Under the pieces are notes generated by a model, which was given only the letters and a program-made list of their open reading frames with translations, ran no database searches and was not told the DNA's origin. A program made the translations under genes and the position numbers. 64,000 bases of DNA, taken from the NCBI GenBank assembly GCA_951394045.1, contig OX595992.1, positions 2,666,001 through 2,730,000 of the forward strand, in the 5' to 3' direction. Each line of letters begins with the position of its first letter. Positions within the stretch are counted from its first letter, which is position 1. This DNA comes from Nitzschia sp. DOCU1 (Eukaryota; Bacillariophyta; Bacillariophyceae; Bacillariales; Bacillariaceae). This document shows positions 1 to 12,800 of the stretch, piece after piece.

Positions 1-2700
1 CATATGCTGTTGGTGTTTCGCTTGTTGAAAGCAGTGGTAGTCTCTGTTCGCTTTAGTACATGTCAAATTGCGTGCCGCGTCAACTTTGGGGCTACTCTTC
101 TACCAATAGTGATAGGGGGGCAAAACTGATCGTCATGAGTTTCACCAGGAACCGAATCGCCAACAGATACTTGCTTTCGTTCTTCTTTTTGATGTTGACA
201 TCACCAACAGCCTCCCCAAGAATATTCCGGAGAACAAGGAGTTCGTCTTCGTTTCTATTCTGGCATGCCACTTTACCCGGTCTTTTCCCAAAAGAGAAAC
301 GAAACCCGAAGGGCGAGTCCTTCTCTGTGCCGTTGTTTACGGGACACCCTTCCGATGAATTATCGAAAGAGTTTCGGGTTTGCAGATTTCACCCACGAGT
401 CAGAACAATTTTGGTTCTCAAGCGGTTCTATTCTAATGATGGCGTTCGGGAAGGGGACATCTTTATGGGCGTTCATCGAAATTGTGAGCGCCCGCTTCGC
501 GACGGGCAAGAATGACCTACCTAAATTTGAATGACCATTATTTTCTCTATGTGAAACAAGATACCGTAGGGCCTAGCTCATATGAATAGCAGCTGGTCAT
601 GATAAATTCCCGTCAAAGCTCCCACATAGGGGCCTGAATACGATTGCAGAAGCCACGTCCTTCAAGTACAGGCAGGCATGGGTAGATTTTATCAACACAA
701 GTTCGCAGGAATGAATCCCGGAAGGAAGGCATAATCAAAAGATATGCCCTATTTTCAATGGTCATTCGACACATACCTGGTAGTACACAAGGCGAACCGG
801 GAGAAGAAACTGTCAGTAGGGGGTCTTCTCACTCTTTGTTCTGCGCCCTGCTTCGATTTGTGATGGCATCGCAAGCATCAATACATGATTGACAACCACC
901 CTCATAAAAATCCCAGCGTTCCAAAGACAACACTTACTTCTGAACTACCTTGACCATGACAGCCCATACATCAGAAACAACACCAAAGCAACAAAGACTT
1001 CCATCGCTGGAAAGAGCAGCCGGATGTTTCCCCGTACTCTCTAATATCAAGCGCAAGAAGCTTTCTATCGTGCTCCCGCCTCTGCCAGTGGCAGCACATG
1101 GCCACGAGCCGCAACACGTCTTGGCAGAAGTTTCCACTAACCCCAGGCGCCGTTTCCAACGACGAAACTCCAAATGCCCAAGCATGTTCTATCAAATGCT
1201 ATCTCCAGCTAATCTTTTGGAGCTTCAACGAGATGCTGCTGAAGACGACGAATCTCCAATGGGATCGCCTCAAGCACCAGACCGAAAAGAAGGGGAGCGC
1301 GGCTGGAGCGATAACAAGCCCTACATGAGAGGGCAGCATGACGTCCTTCGAGCCTTCCGACCTGCACCGTGGATGGAAGCAGAAAAGCGATTCACATCAT
1401 CCAGAACGCACCAAAAGAATGCAACTCTCTCTATTTTGAACGAAGCGTTGCATCTCTCAAGCGCCCATCTACGAGCGCCTGCTGCGGGACACCGTACTGA
1501 ATAAAGCGTTGCTCGCTTTGGGGATTCTTAGTACAACGTTTATTATGTTAACAACTAGTTTACCGGATGCTTCTTTGTTGTATCTTTCATGGTCATCGTC
1601 TACTAGCTTTGCTCCCAGCATGGTGCCCGCATCAATCCCGCAACGGAAGGCAGTAGCAGTAGTCAGTCCGTATTGTTGGCCACAACTGAAGGCACAACAC
1701 CGATATTCGACTCACTCACAAATTGAGCAATGCGTCGCTGACGAGACCACATGCAATTCGCTTCCTTGGTGCTACGCTGGAAAGTTCCGTTTCCATCGAA
1801 TCCAGTGACTCAGATGTCTCTTGCGCCCTATCATGTGCCCGATGATAATGAAGCCTTCCACATACCATAGTATCAACAACCTTCTACTTCTTCTTTCGCC
1901 AACGAAAAACGCGCACTTTTGCGAATACGTTACGTTCACTACCGGTAGCAAATCCAGGAAGGAGAACATGATACGTCAGTTGCACGTAGACTTATTGTAC
2001 GTTAGACAATTGACGTGGCGAAGTTCGGCTTAAGGCGACACTCTGTTTTTGAGAACGAATCCTTCCGAAAACCAAAACAAGGATTCCGGACCACATTGAA
2101 GCAAAAGAGTTGCGCCCCTCCTACCAAACGATCATTCCCAATCTCGAATTCTTCCTTGGAAGACAAGAGTATCCATCATCATCATTCCGTTCGCTAACCC
2201 TCCGCGAGTTGCAGAATACTACCGTAGCTAGTAGAACAGAACTTCAAAAGAGCAGAAATGTACCCACCCGCGGGAGGCCGATGCTGCGATACCGGTAGAG
2301 GCTAATAACGCGGGCGCCAAGAAGCACAAACGGCAGAACGAGCTCAATTCACACAACAAAGATTCTACTTCGTCTTCAAGTACTACTAGTAGAAGCAAAC
2401 ATCTTTCAGCTTCTTACATTCGTTCTGCTACACCCCTTGGCTTCTTCCCATTCTACTTCTCTCGTTTGTCACACTGACGTTGCATGGTTATTAGAGCTCT
2501 AGCAAAGCAAAGCATAGTAGGAGAATAAATAGACCAAGCGACAAGCTAACTACTAGTTGTTGTAGCGTTTTGGGATACTCTATTCAATGCTACTCTAGTA
2601 GTAGTATCACTAGCTAGCTACGGTAGCATTGGTAAACACCCAAACAGTATTATAACAATACATTAGTATTCTTCGTGACGCCTTGCTTCCAAAGCGTCTA
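1..2700. other. Region without a confident gene
   Basis: No open frame here shows a recognisable domain, good coding character and a convincing start. A minus-strand frame without an ATG stays open for about 99 codons from about 388 to its TAG at 92-94 and contains a protein-like segment (EDELLVLRNILGEA), so it may be an exon or a remnant. A plus-strand frame at 950-1504 (184 codons) has no recognisable feature. The 2340-2680 stretch is low-complexity and rich in CTAGTAG-like short repeats, which look like intergenic sequence downstream of the minus-strand gene that ends at 2701. Confidence 0.4.
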
Positions 2701-5090
2701 TTATTCGTCATCATGTACTACGACGACAGTGGGAAAGACCACCTTGGACATGGCTTGTTGAAAGGCGTGTTGGAGTTGGCCGACGTACGGCTGATAAGCG
2801 CGTTTGCGATTCGACTTGTCTTTGCAACGAAAAAGGAACTGTTTGGGGAGTTTGCTCAAAAACAATTCGCAGGAACGTTTGCGAGTCCAATGAATCAGCA
2901 AGGGTAATTGTTGCAATAAGGTTTGGGGAGAGTATTGCAACAACAGTAAATGAGCATCTGGATCTTGAAGGCTTTCAGAGCATTGAGCAAGTTGCAGTGC
3001 CGAATGTTGAATGGTCTGTTGCCATGAATGTAAATGATCGTCATGATGCACGACAACTGTCAAGAGGTCATACAAAAACTTGGCTCCATTGACGGCTCCC
3101 AAGAAACTCGTGGCCAATTCGACTCGTTCCGAAATATCTTGCCAATCGCTCGGGGTAATCTCTTTGAGAATCACACCCGACTTGCATGCAATGCCCGTTT
3201 GACACAATTCCGAAGCATTGGCAAAAAAGTCGTGTGGGGTTTCATCCAAAGTTTGCTTCCATCCTCTCCAGTCAATTCCAAAATGATGACAAATGTGGCT
3301 TGCCGCATTGCTGACCAAACTACTAAGTGATAAATCTTCCACGGCGTCCTTTCTGATTTCAGTACTATCTTCTTGTTCGGGGGCTTCCAATGTGATGATA
3401 TCACAAACGCGAGTATTCCATCCATCCGAGCGACTAGTGGGCGCCCGACCTGGAACCGGATTAAGTTTGGTGCGTAGCCAGTATCTAACCAGCTGGGCCG
3501 AAGCATCCGCCAGTCGACAATGCCACGAAAGAGTCCCCTTCTTCGTGTTGAGTTCATCTGCTGCTGCTGTAGTAGTAGTAGTATTCCACCATGAATCTTC
3601 TTCGACTAGTTGCTGCAAATCTTGAGCATATCGTTCAGCCGCCTTGACAATGCGTTGTACCGGAAAGTCCATGAATCGATTCGACAAGGATTGTGCACAC
3701 AATTCTCCATGATCTTGACTGGCCGTATCGCCATAGTTTCGTTGTAAATACCACACTAGCTCTTGCAACAATGGTCGTGCCCCTGCTTGTAGTTGCTGTT
3801 GCTGTTTCAACTCGTCAATTGTCTGTAGGACTCGTCGTAAGGCATCAATGGCTGCCTGTTGATGCTTGTGCGAGTGCTCCAATACATCGGACGGTGGTTG
3901 TAGCGCCGAAAAGTCAAAGGCGGCAAAGTGAACGCGTCGTCGATATCCTGCACCCCCCACTGTCTTTTCGTCTTGCAAGACGGCCAGTTCTAACTCCACC
4001 AATGCTGTCAACAAGGGATGAATGGGTTGCAAGGCAGACAATGCGGCTTGTTCTTCTTTCGCCTTGTTGCGGACTTGTCGACGAGGCCGCTTCCGGGGAG
4101 ACGGCGATGAGACGGTGCTAGATGTACTATCCGTAGTGGGAGCAGCAGTAGCAGTAAGGCTAAAGGAAGCAAACAAACGAGCCGCCACGCAATTCTAGCA
4201 ACACAGAGGTTGTAAGAGGCAAATGACGAGAATAACAAGACCCGTCCTGATATTGGTGTACATACCATTTGCGAGTATTTGGGTTCCTGAAGCATTGGGA
4301 ACAATACAATCATGCGTTCCCTGAGTTGCTCCATCGAGACGGTGGGGGCAGCCGCAGATTCTTCCTGCTCTTGAAGCAATGCTGGCAACTGTGGTGCTGC
4401 CGCCAGTGGTGAATTTGGAGCACTCAAAGTAGTACTATCCGTCAACGACATGAAAACGTCATAATTGTCTCTGACCGGACGCGGGGGGTTCTGATTGACG
4501 GCAGGAGTTCCGTCCTCTTTTAATGGCGTCTTGGCAATCAGAGGCTTTAAAGTCGACGACGGAGGCGTTTGTGAGGGTTCCATAGTCGTAGTAGCAGTAG
4601 TGGAAGTAGTATCCAGCGTCAATGGCAAACGAGTCGACGTAGTAGCAGCAACACCCGTAGCAGTAGCAGCAGCAGTCGATTCGATAGCGGGGACAGTCGA
4701 TGGCGGTGGGGGTACTGGTGCCACTTTGGTGGACGGCGGCATGATGCTTTTGCGTTTGCGTCGGTTGTTCTTGTTGCTGCTACGAGGTACAGATGACTCT
4801 GTTATTGTTGTGGCTGGCGACGACTTGATCATGGGAGGCAGCGCCATGGCTAGCGGCGGATCGTCATCGACGACGGGACGATTGCGGGGACGACGCGGAG
4901 AACGACGGGTAGGTGTCATTTTGGTGACTGCTGTGACGGCTTCCATCGTTTCATTGTTGCTGCTGTCATCATCTTGACTAATCACGGCCGAGATGGACAT
5001 TTCAATGATATCGATGCTGTCGGATGAAGAATGAGGCAACGAATCAATTGCGTTTTGCTGCAGTGACGGGTGGGAGAGGACCATGGTCAT
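2701..5090 (-). CDS. Hypothetical protein, two exons, disordered N-terminus
   Basis: The gene has two exons, 5090-4266 and 4194-2701, with a 71-nt intron (donor GTATGT, acceptor CTAG). Both exons meet in phase 0 and give 772 aa. I chose the ATG at 5090 because it opens the longest frame. Residues 1-260 are low complexity, rich in Ser, Thr, Pro and Ala, with basic patches (RRSPRRPRNRP, NKKNRRKRKS type) that resemble nuclear localisation signals. A third basic patch (PRKRPRRQVRNKAK) lies after the splice. The remaining part is more ordered, largely helical in appearance, with Gln-rich and Leu-rich segments. I recognise no family. The basic patches make a nuclear role possible, but that is inference. 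Two perfect TGACGTCA sites lie 200-295 bp upstream of the start. Confidence 0.75.
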
Positions 5091-6147
5091 TTGTGTGTTT
5101 CACAACAAGGCGAAAAATGTGGTCCAAATTGTGGGACTATGATTGGCGCGCCCCAAACCTGTCGTGATAGAACGCAGTTTCAAATCCCATGTGATTGTAA
5201 CGATGGAACATTAGGGAGTCTTCGGTAGTTTAGAAAGCATTTGGCGCAGGCACGGCCAAGTGGTCCGTTGCGGTCCTCCGGCACGGGTGATGACGTCAGA
5301 TGATTGATTTGGGGCGAGTCCCCAACGACGGACATGCGTCGAGGTCCTGGAGAGAGCTCGAGGAGAGGCTGTCCTTGTGACGTCAGAAGATTGAGGTGAG
5401 TCCTGTCCGTTCGTGACTCGGATTGGTCGCGCGTTATCACTTCCACCAAGCACGCTAAAAGCAACCTTCAAGCTCATAACCTGGATTGTACAAATGGATC
5501 TTGGCGCCGACCATTTTGTTGTTACTACTCTACTAGAGATATCTAGAGAGGCAAACGACAGGGGCCGGTCAATTACTAGTAGAGTAGAGCGAGTAGAGCG
5601 AATGGCGGTAGTGGGTAGAGAAAGTGACGTTGATGGTGAGGATTTTCTTGCAATTGGATGCAGTGGTGCTGGGGCGAGCATGTGGGATGGGCGCGTCGGC
5701 GGGAGGCCACGTCGAGAGCGGGCATCATGGATCATCCACTCTCTAAAGTTCCCACGAGCACTGGCTGCCATCACTCAAAGATACTCCCATCACCTTGTAT
5801 TTTTGTCATTATCCAAACAACGACAATCAAATGGTTGTCAAAGTCGACGGAACATTTGATGAGCGTCGTGCATGGCCTCGCCGACGCTGCCAAAAGGTTC
5901 TCCACTCTCTCGTTCTCGTTTGCATGCAGGAAAAGAAGATAGGATGATGATCGTCCGATTGCTAGGATGGCCACCGGCATCTTTCCTTGCAACGACAAAT
6001 CTTGTTCCCCCTCCCCCTTTTTGTTTCTCAGGCAACGCAGCGTCATGAATCTCTCGTGCAGACGATGCTGGAATCGACGTACTACCAGAAGAACACTATG
6101 AAATCATCTTCATGTATTACATATATCATATATATTATACAACAACG
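5091..6147. other. Intergenic, with the left edge of duplication copy A
   Basis: No gene is supported. From about 5641 the sequence matches the stretch that begins at 22786, so this is the left breakpoint of copy A of the tandem duplication. The matching part (about 5641-6147) lies downstream of the LNR gene and probably holds its 3' untranslated region and terminator. Many overlapping open frames on both strands here have no recognisable content. Confidence 0.5.
5291..5385. promoter_or_regulatory. Two TGACGTCA (CRE-like) sites upstream of the 5090 gene
   Basis: Perfect 8-bp palindromes TGACGTCA occur at 5291-5298 and 5378-5385. Such motifs bind bZIP factors, and in Phaeodactylum the half sites TGACGT and ACGTCA are known CO2/cAMP-responsive elements. 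They lie 200-295 bp upstream of the start codon of the minus-strand gene at 5090. A role in its control is inferred from position only. Confidence 0.4.
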
Positions 6148-9100
6148 TTATGTCGTCGGTGTCGGGGTGACGGTAGGATGCGAGGACGGAAACTCCGAAG
6201 AATACGAGGACGGCGACTCGGTACTACTTGGTGGTTTGGAAGAAGCGGCGTCGGAGGGGAGCGGTTGCTTGGTGCTTGGTTCCACAGAAGGGGCGTCAGA
6301 GGGCTTGCTGGACGGGGGCGGCGTATCGAAAAATAAAGCAGCAGCAGCGCCTGCTGCTGGAGTTGGACACGGTTCCGTCGCTTGAGTTTCAAATGGGTCT
6401 GCACATGGGTCCCGGCAATCGAAATCCCAATAAAAACACGTCCCTCCTTCGCCCAAGGTTCGGTCACATTGCCATTGAGCCTGATCGTTGCAAGTGCTCT
6501 CACAGCAATCTCTACCGTCTGGTCAGGTCAAGAGTCCGGCGCGGCGCAAGGTAAGGGGTTCGTGAGTCATCTATTGAAACTGATTGTAAAAGACGATGGT
6601 CATGGGCGACTTACCATAATCGCAGTCTGCATTATTGTTGTTCAGATCACACCAGCCATCGCCTGAACCAAGAATTCGTGAGTATACCTGGTAGGCATTA
6701 GCAAGCATTGGAAAGAAGTAGTACTTACCAATCCAAGGAAGATAACCACCTTTGCCTCCGCATTGGCTACAGACAATAGCCCCAAGATAGTCGGAAGGTG
6801 GTTGCGATGGGTCGCAGCACGCATAGCCAGAATCAACGCAGTTGTATTCTGCAGGGACGCAACTACCTTTACAACAATCCCCACGGTCTGGTCAGGTCAA
6901 GAGTCCGACGCCGCGCAAGGGAACGGGTTCATGAGTAAGCCATTGTGGCTGATTGTAAAAGAAAATGGTCGTGGGAGACTTACCATAATCGCAGACTGCA
7001 TTATTGTTCTTCAGATCACACCAGCCATCGCCTTAACCATGCATCAAAGATCTCGTTAGAATTCTCGGAAGGCCATAACTAGCATCGGAAAGAATTAGGA
7101 CTTACCAATCCAACCAAGGGTACCACCGATAGCAGGACATCCCACACAGAAAGTATCCCCAAGATAGTCGGAAATTGCCGACGAGTCGCAGCACTGATAG
7201 CCAGCAACACCGCATGTAAATTTTGCCCTTGGGTTGCAGGTACTTTCACAACAATCCCCGCCGTCTGTTCAGGAAAAGAGTCCGACGCGGCGCAAGGTAA
7301 TGAGTCATCAATTGCGACGGATTGTAAAAACCACTGGTGGTAGACTTACCGTAATCGCAGTCAGCATTATTGTTTTCTGAAATACACCAACCATCGCCTG
7401 AAACGAAAATTTCGTTAGTATCCTTGGGACAAGTATTGTCCGGCATCGGATAGAATCTCGACGTACCGACCAAATCAATATACCCGCGGCAATTCCGTAG
7501 GGGATTCGTCACTTCTGCTGGGTCCTTGCAATCGTATCCAAAAGCGCCACAGTGCAATCCATCGCAGGTTGTTGCACAGCAATCTCCACCGTCTTGTCAA
7601 GTGAGAGACACAAGTGGCCAGGTAAGGGGCCAATAAGTCATTAAATGCAACTCATGCGATAGACGTACCATAAGCACAATCAGCATTGTTGTTATTAAAA
7701 AAATCACAATATCCATCGCCTGAAACAAAAATTTAGTTAGTATCCTTGGAGGAATATTGGCCGGCATCGAATAGGATCTCTACTCACCGATCCTGTTAAC
7801 ATCACCATTGCAACTTTGGAACAAAGGCAACACGTCTGGGTCCTGGCAATAATATCCAGAGCAACCACACTTAAATGGGTTGCTGCAGGTTATCGCACAG
7901 CAATCTCCACCGTCTTGTCAAGTCGGAGTCCCAGGAAGTGGCAAGGTAAGCGGCCGACATTGAGTTGTTAAATGCGACTCATGCGGTAGACGTACCATAT
8001 GCACAATCAGCATTGTTGTTATCAAAATTACAAAATCCATCGCCTGAAACAAAAACTTAGTTACTATCCTTGGAGCGGAATATTGTCCGACATCGGATAG
8101 GATCTCTACTCACCGATCGAGTTAACATCACCATTGCAGCTTTGGAACAAAGACAACGCGTCTGGGTCTTGGCAATCATATTCAGAACTACCACACATAA
8201 ATTTGTTGCAGGTAATGAAACAGCAATCTCCACCGTCTGATCAAGACAGAGTCCGACGTGGCACAAGGTAAGGGGTCATTGAGACATTCATTGCAAATCA
8301 TGCGATAGACGTACCATAAGCACAAACATCATTATTGTTTACAGAATCACACTCTCCATCGCCTGAAACAAAAACTTAGTTAGTATCCTTGCAGCAGAAT
8401 ATTGGCCGACATCGGATAGGATCTCTACTCACCGATCGAGTTAACATCACCATTGCAGCTTTGGAACAAAGACAACGCGTCTGGGTCTTGGCAGTCATAA
8501 CCATACGAACCACACAAGTCCCCGTTGCAGGTAATGGAACAGCAATCTCCACCGTCTGATCAAGACAGAGTCCGATGTGGCATAAGGTAACGGGTCATTG
8601 AGACATTAATTGCGAGTGATTGTAATCCAATGGTTGTAGACGTACCATAATTGCACGCAGCATTATTGTTTTCTAAATCACACCACCCATCGCCTGAACC
8701 GAAACGTTCGTGAGTATCCTTGAGGGCAGTCTCATTCGCACCGGAATATAGCTTCCCAACCACTTACCGATCCAAAAAAACGAAAATGAGTTGCAGACAT
8801 TCAGTTGGGAAGGGCGGCTGTTGCTACATGGGTCAACACATGGATACCCCACGTCGCCGCAATCCCAGTAGGGGCTTGAGTCCATGCAAGTATCTTGGCA
8901 ACAATCACCCCCATCATAGCCGCAGGCTGCATTGTTCAAAAATGAGTCGCACCATCCTGCAGTCGGGGCGGCGTTGTCCGAATTCAAAACGAATGAGTGT
9001 ACTGCACGATATTAGACTCCTCACATAGCCTACTCACCGTCCCCACAAAACGAAGTTGGTTGACAAAATGGGTTTGCTGTACAAATTGACTTTGATGCGC

Positions 9101-9810
9101 TGACCGTAGGGCAAGAATTGGAGACAGTTCTTTCGGACGCCGTTGGATCGACGCAGTTGTAGTACTGGACCGAGGTACAGTTTGCTCCATCTAGTGTTCG
9201 GCAGGTGCTTTCGCAGCAGTCTTTGTCGTCATAGGCGCAGGCGAAAACATTCACTTCATCGTTGCAAATTCCATTCCCAACTAGGGCAAGCAGATCAGAG
9301 TTGCCTTGAAGAAAGTTTGAGCACTCCGAAATAGAGAGGACGCTGTTCGTGTTACCGGTGTCCACAAAGTTATCCAAGTGGCAGGCATACCCAAACTGTC
9401 CGCATACAAAGGTCAACCCAGTCTGGCATTCCGATGCACAACAATCACCGCCATCTAGTAGGAAAGGAGAAAAGATGGAGATGACCAGGAAGGATGAGAA
9501 AGACCGACCAGTTTGACTGGTGTTAAACTCGCCTAGAATGCAGCACTGACTGTTCTTACCATAGCCACAGTTTAGCACATTGTATATGTATTCCGGAGGA
9601 TCAGTGTTCGGGATTGTAGCACGATCACAATAACCATCCTATATTGGAGTTCATGATGTTGGAGCAAGGCAACATGGGTGAGGCATAAAGTCGCAGATAA
9701 CACAAAGAAGGAAAACGCAAAAAGGGACTTCACGATCCAGCAGGAATCCATCCAGCGGCCGCAGCCCGGCAACGAATCGGCTAAAAGCTGTGCCGGCGCG
9801 CAAGTACGTG

Positions 9811-9842
<32 letters not shown>

Positions 9843-12800
9843 GTGTGTGTCTGTACAACCAGCTATGAAAATGCCTTCGGCACTTACTCCGATATAATGT
9901 TCCGTCCCAGGCGGCACAACACAGTTTGGATACTTCAAAAAATTGAGGATCGAAGTATCAAGGACTGGCACAGAAGGAGCCCCTGTTAGCTGCCCAACCC
10001 AAGCGAGAATAATGGTGTTATCGAATTGAAGCTGTCCCCCCTGAAGCCTTCGGCCACTTGCGAATACTTCCGCGTAGCCTTCTTGAAACTCATCTTCTCG
10101 GATGGCGCGGTAGGGAGCGTCCCCTGGACAGAAGCACCCATCGATCTTGCTTTGCGTTCTTCGTCGATCTGGAACTAGATCATCTAATCGCCGATTACGT
10201 CGATCGTCGAACAAGTCTCCATTGGGACGGCAGCCCCGGCAACTGCCTTCGAGTTTCAAGAAGAAACGCACTCGGGGAAAACCATTCTCGTCGATTTCTG
10301 CTAGCGTCTCGTGGTCGATGGAAAGGATCGTTTCCGGACGACGAAAGAGCACGTCACAGTAATCGGCAGAGAGTTCAGTATACTCTGAAATGAAAGTCTT
10401 ACTGATCAAGTCTTCGTCGTTGCTTGTTACATCTCCGCTAACATAGGCGTCAATGACAATCGTCGTGGAGAAATCGCTTTCCTCAAACTCGCATGGAACA
10501 ATCCGCACTTCCTGGAGCGTCACGTTGTCAATAAAGGGAAGGCTAGATAGGGCGAGCAAGACCTGGTCTTGCGAAGGCTCGACCCTTGTCGAATCTGGCG
10601 GGCAGAAGCAGCTATCAACTCTCGTTTTGAGAAGGCCTGAAGACCCTTGATTGTCTGCACCACCTTCTTGCAGGTTACGACGGCGGTCTGATGTGGTTTG
10701 ATCAAACAAGCCCGAATCGTTCGGGCACCCTCGACAGATGCCCGAGACTTGAAGAAGAAACAAGTTCTCCGCAGAACCCGAGACGGGTACAGTTAGGCTA
10801 AGGTCGCCAGTTTGGTTGAGGTCGCCAGTTTGGTTGAGTACGCCGGTAGACACCTCTGTTGGGGGGAAAGTCGGCATTTGAGTCAAGAGCTTTCGATTCA
10901 ATTGGCCGGCGCTGTTCGCAGTAGCCCCTGGGGCAATCGTCACGTTTCGGGAAATTTCAAAATCATCCGACAGGTGCCGAAAGAAACTATCGCAAAACCC
11001 CTCTGAAATAGCTTGGTTGTAGCTGTCCACAAACGCCCGGCCAAGCTGATTCAGCTGGTCTTGAGTCTCGACAGATCCGCTGATTGTCAAAACTACAGCC
11101 GACCGGAAGGAAGTCAAGAACCTGCAATCTGAGACTTCGCTAATCGTCTCCATCTCAAATCGATTCAGCAGGGCTTGATAGTTTTGGACCACCTCCGGCT
11201 CACTTGGACCCAACTCAATTGGCGATGTTGTACTGCAGTAGCACGTCGGGTCAACTTGTTGCAGGCTTCGAAGCGTTCGATGCTGCTTCCACGCCAGCCT
11301 GCGCTCGCGACTCGGCGTTCGGCGAAAAGCCTCCGGGTCGTATATGGGAATAGTTTCGTTGCAATCACCTCGACACGTCCCCACCACAGAAAACTCAAAG
11401 GTAACTTTAGAGACGTCGTCGGAAATATGGTAAAAGAGAGCTTCAGCACTAGACAACCGACGGAAGAATGGGTCGCAATATCGCCTAGCGAGACCGTTGT
11501 AGCCCTTGACAAACTGAGTCTCCAGCAAGGCGATATCGGTTTCCGAGACGGCTGTCGTATTCGGGATGAGATCATACTCTACTACGACGACCGCAGAGAA
11601 AACACTGAAGCTTGAGCCACAGTCAACTTCCTTCGTTTGCATCACATCAGCAACTAGAGTTGTTGTCGTAATGCCCGTATCTGGCACGAATTGGGAGATT
11701 GCAATATCCTGAGTCCCGCCCGAATCAAGAATGACATCTCTCAGAGCCTCCGTCAAGGGACCAATCAGCCCACGGTCTCGTACACCCTGCTGCGTGGTTT
11801 TAACTGGGCAAAGGCAATTGGTAGAGTTTTGAACGTCGACCTTGCCAAATAGTTGCCCATCGCAACCATAGCATTCAAATGTCACTAGAAGATGGAGCTC
11901 CACGTCGTCGCTTGTTTGGGCTGTGCTAGGCAGACGGCGGTTGCGTTGTTCTTTAGTGTTCGCATCATCAGGGAGAACGGTCAAGATGTTCCGGCGGGCC
12001 AGGTCGCACGTTCCCTCCGCGAAGCTACCCGCTTCATGGAAGCTATCTAAAAAGTTTGCGATTATGGTGTCTTGCTCTTCAGTCGAAACCTCAGCTCCAG
12101 CAATTTCGGGATCTCGCGTAAGAAACACGCTAACTGAAGCAGTGTGCTGCTGCACAAGATCTTCGACAACACCGGGTGTACAGTTTGCGACACGCTTTGC
12201 GTCGACCACGTCCAAGAGGTCCCCGAGTGCAGTCGTTTGATTCCTGAAGTTGTATGCGTTCATAAAAGCTACGCGCGAGGGCCCCGGACAGACGCATGGG
12301 TTGGCCAGTTCTCGTCGATTCTCTCCAAGGTTCTGGACAGACTCTTGGGTCCGGCGGAAGAGCTCCACCGGAACAGTGTTACATCCCTCACAAGATCCAA
12401 ATAGCTGGACAAGGACTTCGACTTCCGAGCTTGTAGTTCCGCCTTCGTGGATCTCGATCAAATCCACCCGAGTCAGTGTTCGAAACGCCCCTTTCTGATC
12501 ACAGGTTGCCACGACCGTGTAGGTTTCGGCAAGATCGGACAGGACTGGACCAAGCAATTCTTCCAGGCCCCCATCCACATTGTTTCTAGCCAGTCGAATC
12601 GCCCAAAAGAGGCCATCAAAGAATACAGGGCCGTTGGTTTGGGAGACACATAGGGGTTCGACGGTTGGAGAGAATGAAGGGGCGGATGATATGCTTGGAG
12701 AAACTGTAGGACCCCCAAGAAAAGGGGGTCTTGTTCCAGAAAAGCTAGTACTAGGGGCCGGAGTAACACCAGCGCCTCCGTTGTCTGGGACCGGTGTAGA

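Noticed and set aside
60..515. Plus-strand frame of 151 codons at the window start
   Set aside because: No recognisable content, and the opposite strand looks at least as protein-like. Neither is supported enough for a gene call.
4495..4977. Val/Gly-rich plus-strand frame of 160 codons
   Set aside because: It is antisense to the low-complexity Ser/Thr region of the 5090 gene and owes its openness to that composition.
6600..8700. Regularly spaced short repeats resembling a CRISPR array
   Set aside because: The repeats (CCATCGCCTGA and CCACCGTCTG types) are splice acceptor plus the conserved GDG and DGGDC codons of LNR exons in a eukaryotic gene, spaced 100-370 bp apart, not 25-40 bp spacers.
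10058..10393. Plus-strand open frame of 111 codons conserved exactly in both duplicates (also 27869-28204)
   Set aside because: It lies antisense to the large exon of the LNR gene, and its identity is explained by the conversion tract. No domain or signal is seen.
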